This document shows, piece after piece, positions 1 to 8,785 of a stretch of DNA of 64,000 nt. How positions within the stretch are numbered: the first letter of the stretch is position 1; each line of letters starts with the position of its first letter. Below the pieces are notes generated by a model. The model did no database searches, had not been told where the DNA came from, and worked only from the letters and a program-made list of their open reading frames with translations. Both the position numbers and the translations under genes were made by a program. The stretch comes from Phycicoccus jejuensis (GTDB taxonomy: Bacteria; Actinomycetota; Actinomycetes; Actinomycetales; Dermatophilaceae), in NCBI RefSeq assembly GCF_000720925.1, contig NZ_JOEE01000002.1, positions 62,001 to 126,000 of the forward strand, written 5' to 3'.

Positions 1-549
1 TTCGGCGGCTCGGCCGTCCTCGACCCGTTCGTCGCCCGCACGATGCGCGACCTCGACGCCGACCTGCTGAGCCTCAAGGTCGGCATCAACATCGTCGGGG
101 GCGACCTGATGCGCCGCCGCGTCCTCGGGCCGGCGCTCCACGGGTTCCTCGACACGGTCCGCGAGGGCCACCCGACCACCCCGTTGCTCGTCGTGACGCC
201 GGTCCTCTGCCCGATCCACGAGGAGACCCCCGGCCCCGGCTCGGTCGACGTCGAGGCGCTGCGCGAGGGCCGGCTCGTCTTCACCGCCACCGGCGACCCC
301 GCCGAGGTGCCGGCCGGCCGGCTCACCCTGCGCACGGTCCGCGAGGAGCTCGCGCGCGTCGTCGAGCAGCGCCGGGCGGACGACCCGAACCTCCACCTCG
401 TCGACGGCCTCGCGATGTACGGCCCGGACGACGTCGCCGCCCACCCGCTGCCGGACGCCCTGCACCCCGACGAGGAGACGCACGGGCTGATGGGAGAGCG
501 GTTCGCGCGCACCGTCTTCGCCGACGGCGGCCCCTTCCCCACCAGCTGA
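1..549 (+). CDS. SGNH/GDSL-family hydrolase, 5' end outside window
   Basis: The reading frame is open from base 1, so the gene begins upstream of the window; about 182 residues are visible. The C-terminal motif D-A-L-H-P-D matches the block V DxxH signature of SGNH/GDSL esterases, giving the catalytic Asp and His; the residues 'LSLKVGINIVGGD' earlier look like the block III oxyanion-hole region (GxN). The nucleophile Ser block would lie upstream, outside the window. The substrate cannot be told. It ends on a TGA 83 bases before the converging mcr gene. Family call is fairly firm, function is not. Confidence 0.75.
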   Translation, partial: FGGSAVLDPFVARTMRDLDADLLSLKVGINIVGGDLMRRRVLGPALHGFLDTVREGHPTTPLLVVTPVLCPIHEETPGPGSVDVEALREGRLVFTATGDPAEVPAGRLTLRTVREELARVVEQRRADDPNLHLVDGLAMYGPDDVAAHPLPDALHPDEETHGLMGERFARTVFADGGPFPTS

Positions 550-631
550 CGGCCCGTCCTCCCCGCGACCTGCGGGGTTCCGGGTGCGGTCGCGCCGGGA
601 CCCGCGCAGGTCGCGCGGAGAAGACGGCCGG

Positions 632-1786
632 TCAGGCCTGGACGACCGCCCCGGAGGCGAGCAGCGCCTCGACCTCGTCGGCCCCGAACCCGTGCGCCAG
701 CAGCTGCTCGCGCGTGTGCTGCCCCGGCACCGGCTCGGGCCCGGGCGTGCCGAGCGGCGTCCCCGACAGCCGCGGCGCCGGCCGCGGCACCGGCGAGCCA
801 TCGGGCCCGGGCACGAACGACCCCCGCGCCGCGTGGTGCGGGTGCCGGTGCGCCTCCTCGAGCGAGAGCACCGGGGCGACGCACGCGTCCGAACCCTCGA
901 AGTGCGCCGCCCACTCGTCGCGGGTCCGCTGCGCGAAGGCCGTCTCGAACGCCGAGCGCTGCTCCGCCCAGGTCGTGGGGTCGTACTGGTCCCCCTCGAC
1001 CGACACCCCGAGCAGCCGTAGCAGCTCGCGCCAGAACTGCGGCTCCAGCGCGCCCACCGCGACGAACCGGCCGTCGGCACAGGCGTACACGTCGTAGAAG
1101 GGCGCCCCGCCGTCGAGGACGTTCGACCGGCGCCGGTCCGTCCACTCCCCCGCCCCGAGCATCGTGTGGACGAGCGTCAGCAGGTGCGCGGCGCCGTCGA
1201 CCATCGCCGCGTCGACGACCTGCCCGCGCCCCGTCGCCCCCCGGGAGACGAGCGCCGCCAGCACGCCGGACACGAGGTACATCGCCCCACCGGCGAAGTC
1301 GGCGAGCACCGGCACCGGCGCGACCGGCCGCTCGGCGCCGCCCATCGCGTGCAGCGTCCCGGACAGCGCGGCGTACGTGATGTCGTGGCCCGCGCGCGGC
1401 GCCCACGGCCCCTCCTGCCCCCAGCCGGTCATCCGGCCGACGACGAGGCGCGGGTTGTCCGCCAGCAGGTCGTCGGGCGCGAGCCCGAGCCGCTCGAGCA
1501 CTCCCGGCCGGAACCCCTCGACCAGCACGTCGGCCCCGGCGACGAGCCGCCGCACGGCGGCCACGCCGTCCGGGTGCTTGAGGTCGACGGCGATGCTCGG
1601 CCGCGAGCGCCGCAGCCCGCCCGAGGCGTCGACGTCGCTCGGGGCGCCGGGCCGGTCGACCCGCACGACGTCGGCCCCCATCTCGGCGAGGACCATCGCC
1701 GCGAACGGCGCCGGCCCGATGCCGCCGAGCTCGACGACGCGGACGCCGGCGAGCGGGCCGGCGGCGACGGACGACCCCGCGCTCAC
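632..1786 (-). CDS. mcr: Alpha-methylacyl-CoA racemase (CaiB/BaiF class III CoA-transferase family)
   Basis: 384 aa. The protein should epimerise 2-methylacyl-CoA thioesters in branched-chain or sterol side-chain fatty-acid breakdown in the cytoplasm. It resembles the mycobacterial racemase MCR throughout, and the three MCR catalytic residues have visible counterparts: H134 (AGHDITY), D163 (LADFAGG) and E248 (GALEPQF). The GTG start overlaps the TGA stop of fgd (GTGA), so the two genes are translationally coupled; the frame stays open far upstream through fgd, but that is a shadow. A CoA-transferase activity is less likely because the Asp of true transferases sits in a different context. Confidence 0.88.
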   Translation of the reverse strand: MSAGSSVAAGPLAGVRVVELGGIGPAPFAAMVLAEMGADVVRVDRPGAPSDVDASGGLRRSRPSIAVDLKHPDGVAAVRRLVAGADVLVEGFRPGVLERLGLAPDDLLADNPRLVVGRMTGWGQEGPWAPRAGHDITYAALSGTLHAMGGAERPVAPVPVLADFAGGAMYLVSGVLAALVSRGATGRGQVVDAAMVDGAAHLLTLVHTMLGAGEWTDRRRSNVLDGGAPFYDVYACADGRFVAVGALEPQFWRELLRLLGVSVEGDQYDPTTWAEQRSAFETAFAQRTRDEWAAHFEGSDACVAPVLSLEEAHRHPHHAARGSFVPGPDGSPVPRPAPRLSGTPLGTPGPEPVPGQHTREQLLAHGFGADEVEALLASGAVVQA

Positions 1787-2820
1787 CGGGCGGCGGGGAC
1801 GAGCTCGCGCAGACCGGGCAGGACCTGCTCGGTGAAGGTGCGCAGGAACCGCTCCTGGTCGTGGCCGGGGCCGTGCACGACGAGGTGGTCGAACCCGAGG
1901 TCGGTGTAGAACCGCATCGTCTCGACGACCTCCTCGGGGCGCGAGGCGACGATCCAGCGCTTGGCGACCTGCTCGATCGGCAGCTCGTCGGCGGCGCGCT
2001 CCATCTCCTCGGGGGAGTGGATGGAGTGCTTCTGCTCGGCCGAGAGCGACAGCGGCGCCCAGAACCGGCAGTTCTCCAGCGCCTTCTCCGGGTCGGGGTC
2101 GTAGGAGACCTTCACCTCGATCATCCGGTCGATCTCGGCGTGGTCGCGCCCGGCCTTGTCCATCCCCTCGTCGACCGAGGGCACGAGCTGGTCGCGGTAG
2201 AGCTCCTCGCCCTTGCCGGAGGTGCAGATGAACCCGTCGCCGTGGCGGCCGGCGTACCGGGCGACCATCGGGCCCCCGGCGGCGATGTAGACCGGCACGG
2301 GGGTGTCGGGGCGGTCGTAGATGGCGGCGTCCTCGGTGCGGTAGTACTCGCCCTCGAAGGTCACCCGCGGCTCGGTCCACAGCTGCCGCATCAGCGTGAC
2401 GGCCTCGCGCAGCCGCCCGAAGCGCTCCTTGAACTCGGGCCACTCGCCCTCGGCGACCGACCCGACGGCGATCTCGTTGAGGGCCTCGCCGGTGCCGACG
2501 CCGAGCATCACGCGCCCCGGCGCGAGGCAGGCCAGCGTCGCGAAGGTCTGCGCGACGACCGGCGGGTTGTAGCGGAAGGTCGGCGTCATCACCGAGGTCC
2601 CGACCATGACCCGCTCGGTGCGCGCCAGCACCCACGACATCCACGCGAGCGAGTTCGGGGCGTGCCCGCCCTCGAGCCGCCACGGCTGGAAGTGGTCCGA
2701 GATGGTCACCGAGTCCAGCCCGAGCTCCTCGGCCAGCACCGCGTACCCCGCGAGCTCACCCGGCGCGAACTGCTCCGCCGACGCCTTGTACCCGACCCTG
2801 ATGCCCTGCGCTGCGCTCAT
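1783..2820 (-). CDS. fgd: F420-dependent glucose-6-phosphate dehydrogenase
   Basis: 345 aa, the usual length for FGD. It oxidises glucose 6-phosphate to 6-phosphogluconolactone and reduces cofactor F420, supplying F420H2 to the cell's deazaflavin-dependent reductases. The luciferase-like (LLM) TIM barrel is recognisable, and the FGD1 signature residues are present: D42-H43 and W47 in SDHFQPW, E112 in [11 protein letters not shown], and a C-terminal SAEQKHSI / [11 protein letters not shown] stretch nearly identical to mycobacterial FGD1. It is the promoter-proximal gene of a pair with mcr. The presence of fgd implies that the host makes F420, consistent with the Ddn-like pseudogene at about 56.8 kb. 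Confidence 0.93.
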   Translation of the reverse strand: MSAAQGIRVGYKASAEQFAPGELAGYAVLAEELGLDSVTISDHFQPWRLEGGHAPNSLAWMSWVLARTERVMVGTSVMTPTFRYNPPVVAQTFATLACLAPGRVMLGVGTGEALNEIAVGSVAEGEWPEFKERFGRLREAVTLMRQLWTEPRVTFEGEYYRTEDAAIYDRPDTPVPVYIAAGGPMVARYAGRHGDGFICTSGKGEELYRDQLVPSVDEGMDKAGRDHAEIDRMIEVKVSYDPDPEKALENCRFWAPLSLSAEQKHSIHSPEEMERAADELPIEQVAKRWIVASRPEEVVETMRFYTDLGFDHLVVHGPGHDQERFLRTFTEQVLPGLRELVPAAR

Positions 2821-2826
2821 GTCGCC

Positions 2827-2832
2827 ATCCTG
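2827..2832 (-). promoter_or_regulatory. -10 hexamer of fgd, leaderless layout
   Basis: CAGGAT followed by six bases and then the fgd ATG; no ribosome binding site fits between, so the transcript probably starts at the start codon. The rest of the 274-base gap to the VOC gene is GC-rich with no gene seen. Confidence 0.5.
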
Positions 2833-3094
2833 CTACACCCGGCGCGCGGGCGGACCGGTCGGCGGCGCGGCGCCCTGTCGACGCCGGCCACCGGACCCCC
2901 CGTCCGGTGCGGACCGACCCCCTCCGACCGGTCCGCACCCCCCTGACGACGAGTCCCGCGCCGCCACCCCCTGCCGACGCGGGAGCCGCCGCGCCCGGTC
3001 CCCCCCGGGTGCAGCGACGGGACCAGCGTGACCGCGGGCGCTACGACGGCGCTGCGAATCCGCTGCGAAGCTCTCGCCGGGGCCGCAGGTGCGG

Positions 3095-3493
3095 TCACTC
3101 CGGGCCGGTGAACAGCTCCAGCGCGATGTTGTCGGGGTCGCGGAAGGACAGGCCGACGCCGTAGCCGGCCCGCTTGACGCCGCCGTGCTCGACGCCGAGC
3201 TCGTCGAGGCGGGCCTGCCACTGCTCGAGCTCGGCCACGGACCCGACGGCGAACCCGACGTGGTCCAGGCCGGTGCGCTCCTCGTCGAAGGCGTCGCCCG
3301 ACTCGCGGCCCTGGTGGGTGTGCAGCCCGAAGAGCTGGCCACCCTCGAGGACGAACACGGTGTGGTGGAAGCGGCCGCCCTCCTCGTCCTCGTCGAGGAC
3401 CGGGTCGGCCCCGAAGAGGGCGGAGTACCAGCGGGTGCTGCGCTCGAGGTCGGTGACGGTGATCGCGACGTGCTGCAGACCGGGGAAGGCCAT
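3095..3493 (-). CDS. VOC (glyoxalase/bleomycin-resistance/dioxygenase) family protein
   Basis: 132 aa, a single two-module VOC fold. N-terminal '[23 protein letters not shown]' and second-module '[18 protein letters not shown]' are typical; candidate metal ligands are H8, H77 region and the Glu of 'NIALELF' near the C-terminus. Such small stand-alone VOC proteins act as lyases, isomerases or binding proteins, and the substrate cannot be deduced here. It is transcribed alone, with an AAAGGAGCC ribosome binding site upstream of the ATG. Confidence 0.8.
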   Translation of the reverse strand: MAFPGLQHVAITVTDLERSTRWYSALFGADPVLDEDEEGGRFHHTVFVLEGGQLFGLHTHQGRESGDAFDEERTGLDHVGFAVGSVAELEQWQARLDELGVEHGGVKRAGYGVGLSFRDPDNIALELFTGPE

Positions 3494-3658
3494 GTCGGCT
3501 CCTTTGCCGTGTGCCGTGGGGCGTGGGGCGTACTGGCCGCCCCGCGCCGGGCGCGTCGACGGCCTCCGTCCGGTCTACCAGCGCCCGGCCGCCCCCACCC
3601 CGTCCGGCCGGACGGGCCGAGGACGGGACGACGGCCGTCGTCGCGCGGTCGCGCGGTC

Positions 3659-3664
3659 TACCGT
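3659..3664 (+). promoter_or_regulatory. -10 hexamer of the Leu/Val dehydrogenase gene
   Basis: TACCGT, six bases before ATG 3671; supports that start over the upstream in-frame codons of a long open frame. Confidence 0.55.
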
Positions 3665-3670
3665 GGCCGC

Positions 3671-4762
3671 ATGCCCCCCACCGACCTCGTCGACCTCGCG
3701 GGCCACGAGCAGGTCGTCTTCTGCTCCGACCCCGCCACCGGGCTGCGCGCGGTCATCGCGCTGCACTCGACCGCGCTCGGGCCGGCCCTCGGCGGCACCC
3801 GCTTCCACCCCTACCCGTCGATGGACGCCGCCGTCGCCGACGTCCTGCGCCTGTCCCGGGCGATGTCGAGCAAGAACGCGCTGGCCGGCCTCGACCACGG
3901 CGGCGGCAAGGCGGTGGTCATCGGCGACCCGCACCGCGACAAGACCCCCGAGCTGCTGCGCGCCTACGGGCGCTTCGTCGAGTCGCTCGACGGCCGCTAC
4001 GTGACCGCCTGCGACGTCGGCACCTACGTCGCCGACATGGACGTCGTCGCCGAGGAGACCCGCTGGGCCACCGGCCGCTCCCCCGAGCGCGGCGGCGCCG
4101 GCGACTCCTCGCTGCTCACCGCCCTCGGGGTCTTCGAGGGGATGCGCGCCGCCGCCGAGCACGTCTGGGGCGAGCCGACCCTCGCCGGGCGGCGCGTCGG
4201 CATCGCCGGCACCGGCAAGGTCGGGGCGCGCCTCACCGAGCATCTGCTCGAGGACGGGGCGGAGGTCGTCGTCACCGACGTCGACGCCGCCGCGGTCGAG
4301 CGCCTCCTGGTGCGGCACCCGGAGGTCACCGTCGTCGCCGACGCCGAGGAGCTCGCGCGCACCGACCTCGACGTCTTCAGCCCCAACGCGCTGGGCGCCG
4401 CCCTCGACGACGTCACCGTCGAGGCGCTGCGGGCCCGCGTCGTCTGCGGCGGCGCGAACAACCAGCTCGCGACCCCCGAGACCGCGGACCGGCTGGCGGC
4501 CCGGGGCATCACCTACGCCCCGGACTTCCTCGTCAACGCGGGCGGGGTCATCCAGGTCAGCGACGAGCTCCACGGCTTCGACCTCGAGCGGGCCCGGGCC
4601 CGGACGCGGACGATCTTCGAGGCCACCCGCGAGGTGCTGCGGACCGCCGACGCCGAGGGCGTGACGCCCGCCGTGGCCGCCGACCGGCTCGCCGAGCGGC
4701 GCATCGCCGGCGGCGGCCGGACCCCGTGGCTGCGGCGCGGGGACACGCCGCCGTCCCGCTGA
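3671..4762 (+). CDS. vdh: Valine/leucine dehydrogenase (Glu/Leu/Phe/Val dehydrogenase family)
   Basis: 363 aa, the length of Streptomyces valine dehydrogenase. It deaminates branched-chain amino acids to 2-oxo acids with NAD+, feeding branched acyl-CoA precursors. The N-terminal domain has the substrate/catalytic lysines K68 (SSKNALAG) and K80 (DHGGGKAV), the same numbering as in leucine dehydrogenase; the Rossmann motif GIAGTGKVG starts near residue 177, and 'CGGANNQL' is the usual cofactor-side block. Start chosen at ATG 3671 because it follows a good -10 element and gives family length. Leucine versus valine preference cannot be settled by eye. Confidence 0.9.
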   Translation: MPPTDLVDLAGHEQVVFCSDPATGLRAVIALHSTALGPALGGTRFHPYPSMDAAVADVLRLSRAMSSKNALAGLDHGGGKAVVIGDPHRDKTPELLRAYGRFVESLDGRYVTACDVGTYVADMDVVAEETRWATGRSPERGGAGDSSLLTALGVFEGMRAAAEHVWGEPTLAGRRVGIAGTGKVGARLTEHLLEDGAEVVVTDVDAAAVERLLVRHPEVTVVADAEELARTDLDVFSPNALGAALDDVTVEALRARVVCGGANNQLATPETADRLAARGITYAPDFLVNAGGVIQVSDELHGFDLERARARTRTIFEATREVLRTADAEGVTPAVAADRLAERRIAGGGRTPWLRRGDTPPSR

Positions 4763-4946
4763 CCGGACACCCTGCCCACCCGGCCGGGCGCGGTCGGTCC
4801 GGTCACCGTCACGCCCCCGGGCCATGTATCGTTGGCAGCACGATATGCACACCATTCCCGGAGCCGCCCCGCGGAGCTGGATGACCCTCCTCGAGGGCCA
4901 TCGGGCCTGTGGTGCCGCCCCGGCAGATTCACGAGGGGGTCACGCC

Positions 4947-5129
4947 ATGGGGCGCGGCCGGGCCAAAGCCAAGCAGACCAAGGTTGCTCGCGAGCTGAAG
5001 TACTTCAGCCCCGACACCGACCTGTCGGCGCTTGAGCGTGAACTGCACACCCAGAGCCACACCGGCGACACCGCCGATGAGCGCGACTGGGAGGACGACG
5101 ACGGGCAGTGGGTCTCCGGGCGGCGTTGA
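4947..5129 (+). CDS. DUF3073 small basic/acidic protein
   Basis: 60 aa. Starts MGRGRAKAKQTKVARELKYFSPDTDLSALERELH, the hallmark of the actinobacterial DUF3073 family, and ends in an acidic stretch (DERDWEDDDG). Function unknown. A GAGGGGG ribosome binding site lies nine bases before ATG 4947; TATCGT at 4827-4832 could be its -10. In Streptomyces the homologue sits between purM and the valine dehydrogenase gene; here it keeps the dehydrogenase neighbour but purM is separated by three inserted genes and inverted. Confidence 0.88.
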   Translation: MGRGRAKAKQTKVARELKYFSPDTDLSALERELHTQSHTGDTADERDWEDDDGQWVSGRR

Positions 5130-5215
5130 CGCCGCCCTCCCCCTCCCTTCCCCCGGTGCCGTGAGGCGTCGCTGACGGCGGTGTGCCGTGCGCCGTCGGC
5201 GCGTCGACGGTCTGC

Positions 5216-5221
5216 CATGCT
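5216..5221 (+). promoter_or_regulatory. -10 hexamer of the NCS1 permease gene
   Basis: CATGCT, six bases before ATG 5228. Confidence 0.45.
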
Positions 5222-5227
5222 CGCTCC

Positions 5228-6772
5228 ATGAGCGAGACCAGCGCAGCCGAGACCCGGCGCCTCGGCGTCGAGACGACCGGCATCGAGATCATCGACGAGG
5301 CCGAGCGCACCGCGTCGCCCCGCGACCTCTTCTGGCCGTGGTTCGCGGCCAACGTGTCGGTGTTCGGCATCTCCTACGCCGCGTTCGTCCTCGGCTTCGG
5401 CATCTCCGTCGGCCAAGGCGTCCTCGTCGCGGTGCTCGGTATCGTCGTGTCGTTCCTGCTCTGCGGGGTCGTCGCCATCGCCGGCAAGCGCGGGTCGGCC
5501 CCGACGATGATCCTGTCGCGCGCGTCCTTCGGGGTGACCGGGCAGAAGGTGCCCGGTGTCATCTCGTGGCTGACGTCGATCGGCTGGGAGACCTTCCTCG
5601 CGATCACCGCCGTGCTCGCGACCGCGACGGTCTTCGAGCGCCTCGGCCTCGGCGGCGGCACGGTGACGAAGGTCGTCGCGGCGGTGGTCGTCGCGCTGCT
5701 CATCGTCAGCGCCTCGGTCGCCGGCTACCACGTCATCATGCGGCTGCAGTCGGTGCTCACCTGGGTCACCGGCGCCGTGACCGTCATGTTCGTCGTCATC
5801 GTGCTCGTGCAGGGCACCATCGACTGGAGCAAGGTCTCGGCCGTGCCGTCCGGCCCGGCGGGCGCCGTCGTCGGCGCCTTCGTCATGGTGATGACCGGCT
5901 TCGGCCTCGGCTGGATCAACATCGCCGCCGACTGGTCGCGCTACCAGCGCCGCGACGCCTCGGACCGCGCGGTCGTCCTGTGGAACACGGTCGGCGGGTC
6001 CGTCGCGCCCGTGCTGCTCGTCGGCTTCGGCCTGCTCGTCGCCGCCTCCGACCCCGACGTCGCGGCCGGCATCGGCAGCGACCCGATCGGCGCGCTCGCC
6101 GGCATCCTCCCGACGTGGTTCCTCGTGCCGTTCCTCGTCGCGGTCATCCTCTCGCTGGTGTCCGGCGCGGTCCTCGGCATCTACTCCTCGGGCCTGACGC
6201 TGCTCTCGCTCGGGGTCAAGGTCCCGCGGCCGGCCGCGGCGCTCGTCGACGGCGTCATCCTCACGCTGGGCACGTTCTTCGTCGTCTTCGTCGCGCAGGA
6301 CTTCCTCGGGCCGTTCCAGTCCTTCCTCATCACCCTCGGCGTGCCGCTCGCGGCGTGGGCGGGCATCTTCATCGCCGACCTCGTGATGCGCCGCCGCGAC
6401 TACGACTGGGGCCCCGACGGCGCCGACGCCCTCTTCGACCCGCGCGGCCGCTACGGCGCGTGGGACTGGGTCTCGGTCGGGACGATGGTCGTGGCCTCCG
6501 TGCTCGGGTGGGGCCTGGTCGTCAACAACTTCGCGGTCGACGCCGCCTGGAACAACTGGCAGGGCTACCTCCTCGAGCCGCTGGGGCTCGGCACCTACGT
6601 CACGCAGGGCGAGGGCGCCCCGTACTGGGACGGCACCTGGCCCTACGCGAACATCGGCGTCATCCTCGCGTTCGTCATCGGCTTCGGGGTGACGCTCCTC
6701 GCGCGCCGGGCCGCGGTCCGCCGGCAGGAGCGGGGCGCCGAGACCCCGGCAGCCGCACCGGCCGCCCGATGA
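5228..6772 (+). CDS. NCS1-family nucleobase/hydantoin-type permease
   Basis: 514 aa with about twelve hydrophobic segments, beginning near residue 40 after a polar N-terminus. 'WPWFAANVSVFGISYAAFVLGFGIS' and 'ARASFGVTGQKVPGVISWLTSIGWE' correspond to TM1 and the TM3 region of NCS1 (purine-cytosine-permease) transporters, and 'GFGLGWINIAADWSRYQRR' is the conserved TM6 block. NCS1 proteins import cytosine, purines, allantoin, hydantoins or thiamine precursors with H+ or Na+. The stop overlaps the start of the hydrolase that follows (ATGA), so the imported compound is probably the hydrolase substrate; identity unknown. Confidence 0.87.
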   Translation: MSETSAAETRRLGVETTGIEIIDEAERTASPRDLFWPWFAANVSVFGISYAAFVLGFGISVGQGVLVAVLGIVVSFLLCGVVAIAGKRGSAPTMILSRASFGVTGQKVPGVISWLTSIGWETFLAITAVLATATVFERLGLGGGTVTKVVAAVVVALLIVSASVAGYHVIMRLQSVLTWVTGAVTVMFVVIVLVQGTIDWSKVSAVPSGPAGAVVGAFVMVMTGFGLGWINIAADWSRYQRRDASDRAVVLWNTVGGSVAPVLLVGFGLLVAASDPDVAAGIGSDPIGALAGILPTWFLVPFLVAVILSLVSGAVLGIYSSGLTLLSLGVKVPRPAAALVDGVILTLGTFFVVFVAQDFLGPFQSFLITLGVPLAAWAGIFIADLVMRRRDYDWGPDGADALFDPRGRYGAWDWVSVGTMVVASVLGWGLVVNNFAVDAAWNNWQGYLLEPLGLGTYVTQGEGAPYWDGTWPYANIGVILAFVIGFGVTLLARRAAVRRQERGAETPAAAPAAR

Positions 6773-7296
6773 CGTCCGGCGGGCACTGGCTCGTCGTCGT
6801 CGACCCGCAGGTCGTCTTCGCCGACCCCGGCACCTCGCCGTGGGGCTCGTCGATGTTCGCCGGCGCCGTGGGCCGGATGCGTCAGCTCGCCGAGCGGTTC
6901 GGGCCGGAGCGCACGGTCGTCACGCGGTTCGTCGCCGACCCCTCGCTCGGCGGGTCCTGGGGTCCGTACTACGAGGAGTGGCCCTTCGCCCTCGTCCCCG
7001 ACGGCGACCCGCTGTACGCCGTCGTGCCGGAGCTCGACGGCCTCGCCGGCACCGTCGTGACCGCCGGGACCTTCGGCAAGTGGCCGGTCCTGCGCGACGT
7101 CGTCGGCTCCGACGCCCGGGTGACGGTGGCCGGGGTGGCGACGGACTGCTGCGTCGTCTCGACGGTCCTGCCGATGGCCGACGCCGGCGTCACGGTCGAG
7201 GTCGTCGCGGACGCGTGCGCCGGTTCGACCCCCGAGAACCACGCCCGGGCCCTCGCCACGATGGCCCTCTTCGCCCCCCAGGTCACCGTCACCTGA
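6769..7296 (+). CDS. Isochorismatase-family cysteine hydrolase
   Basis: 175 aa. The catalytic triad of the family is visible: D12 (VVDPQ), K104 (TFGKWPV) and C128 in the G-V-A-T-D-C-C-V signature with the usual non-proline cis-peptide region before it. Members hydrolyse amides or vinyl ethers (nicotinamide, carbamates, isochorismate, ureidoacrylate). The start ATG lies inside the stop of the NCS1 permease gene, so the pair is an uptake-and-hydrolysis unit, perhaps for a nucleobase-derived or amide compound; that part is inference. Confidence 0.85.
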   Translation: MTSGGHWLVVVDPQVVFADPGTSPWGSSMFAGAVGRMRQLAERFGPERTVVTRFVADPSLGGSWGPYYEEWPFALVPDGDPLYAVVPELDGLAGTVVTAGTFGKWPVLRDVVGSDARVTVAGVATDCCVVSTVLPMADAGVTVEVVADACAGSTPENHARALATMALFAPQVTVT

Positions 7297-7414
7297 CCCC
7301 GCTTCTTCCGGAGGGGAGGCCCGGTGGGGTTGACCCGGGGATGGGTGAGTCCTGACCGAATCCTTGACCCCGGCAGACCCCCGCCCGACCGCCCGACCGG
7401 CAGGGTCGTCCACC

Positions 7415-8593
7415 GTGACCCGACACCAGACCCGACGGCGCGCGCTGCCCACGGCCCTCGCGCTCGCCTCCGCCCTCGTCGTCCTCCTCGGCCTGACCGC
7501 CCCCGCGTCGCAGGCGGCGACCCCGCTGACCGTCGCCCAGGCGGTGGCGACCCAGGACGGCGCCTCCCACACGGTCCGCGGCTACGTGGTGGGCCAGCCG
7601 ACGGCGACCTCGACCGTCGTGCGCTCGGCCTTCCCCAACGACTACGCCCTCGCGATCGCCGACACCGCGTCCGGGACCTCGACGTCGAAGATGCTCTACG
7701 TCCAGCTGCCGAGCGCCCTGCGCTCGCAGTGGGGTCTGAAGACCAACCCGAGCCTCATGGGCCGGCAGGTCGACGTGACCGGCACCCTCGCCGCGTACTT
7801 CTCGCACCCGGGGATGACCGGCACGACCGCCGTCGCGACCGCCGGCACGGGGGGCGGCGGCACCGGCGGGGGGACGGGTGGTGGCGCCGGGGGCACCGGT
7901 GACTACGACGGCACCTACTACGCCCCGGCCGTCGGCAAGACCGGGTCGGCGCTCAAGACGGCGCTGCACGGCATCATCGACGACCAGACGAAGCTCACCT
8001 ACGACCAGGTGTGGACCGCCCTCAAGGACACCGACGAGGACCCGAACAACACCAACAACGTCGTCGAGATCTACTCGGGGCGCTCGATCGCCAAGTCCGA
8101 CAACGGTGGCGGCGTCGACCAGTGGAACCGCGAGCACGTCTGGGCCAAGTCGCACGGCGACTTCGGGACGGCCACCGGCCCGGGCACGGACGTGCACCAC
8201 CTGCGCCCCGAGGACGTCACGGTCAACTCCACCCGCGGCAACCTCGACTTCGACGACGGCGGCAGTGCGGTCGCGCAGTGCACCGGCTGCCTCTCGGACT
8301 CCGACTCCTTCGAGCCCCGCGACGCGGTCAAGGGTGACGTCGCCCGGATGATCTTCTACATGGCGGTCCGCTACGAGGGCGACGACGGCTGGGCGAACCT
8401 CGAGATGAACAACGCCGTCGGCAACGGCAGCGCCCCGAACATCGGCAGGCTCTCGGTGCTCCTCCAGTGGAACGCCCAGGACCCGGTCGACGCCTTCGAG
8501 ATGCGCCGCAACGACCGCATCTACACGACGTGGCAGCACAACCGGAACCCGTTCGTCGACCACCCGGAGTGGGCCACGGCCATCTGGGGCTGA
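7415..8593 (+). CDS. Secreted endonuclease I-family nuclease with N-terminal OB-fold domain
   Basis: 392 aa from GTG 7415; an upstream in-frame TTG (7364) is possible but gives an over-long leader. A signal peptide (basic RRR, hydrophobic ALALASALVVLLGL, cleavage near ASQA) is followed by an OB-fold-like domain (residues ~40-140, 'VRGYVVGQPTATSTVV'), a Gly/Thr-rich linker (GTGGGGTGGG...) and an EndA/endonuclease I domain (~170-390). Catalytic-region motifs 'DQWNREHVWAKSHGDFG', 'TDVHHLRPEDVTVNSTRGNLDFD' and 'HNRNPFVDHPEW' are clear. It probably degrades extracellular DNA for nutrient or phosphate scavenging. Confidence 0.88.
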   Translation: MTRHQTRRRALPTALALASALVVLLGLTAPASQAATPLTVAQAVATQDGASHTVRGYVVGQPTATSTVVRSAFPNDYALAIADTASGTSTSKMLYVQLPSALRSQWGLKTNPSLMGRQVDVTGTLAAYFSHPGMTGTTAVATAGTGGGGTGGGTGGGAGGTGDYDGTYYAPAVGKTGSALKTALHGIIDDQTKLTYDQVWTALKDTDEDPNNTNNVVEIYSGRSIAKSDNGGGVDQWNREHVWAKSHGDFGTATGPGTDVHHLRPEDVTVNSTRGNLDFDDGGSAVAQCTGCLSDSDSFEPRDAVKGDVARMIFYMAVRYEGDDGWANLEMNNAVGNGSAPNIGRLSVLLQWNAQDPVDAFEMRRNDRIYTTWQHNRNPFVDHPEWATAIWG

Positions 8594-8712
8594 CCCGCCC
8601 GGGGCCGCTCTCCCCGACCACCCCCACCAGAACCGCCGGTCGTCCGTCGCCGACATCCTGTCCCCTGTCCCGACGGGCGGCCGGCCCCTCCCGTCATCGA
8701 CTCATTGCCCGT

Positions 8713-8755
8713 CCGCCACCTCGAAGGCCCCCACGAGGGCACGGAGAGGTGGCGG
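8713..8755. terminator. Hairpin between convergent endonuclease and purM genes
   Basis: CCGCCACCTC (8713-8722) pairs perfectly with GAGGTGGCGG (8746-8755); the loop contains a smaller GCCC/GGGC stem. Placed between two converging genes, it can end transcription from both sides. Confidence 0.5.
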
Positions 8756-8785
8756 ATGCGCAAGACGTCGCGGTGGGGGCGTCCC

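Noticed and set aside
632..2683. 683-codon open frame on the minus strand running through fgd
   Set aside because: Only the part below 1786 encodes a protein family (mcr); the rest is an Arg-rich shadow of fgd caused by high GC.
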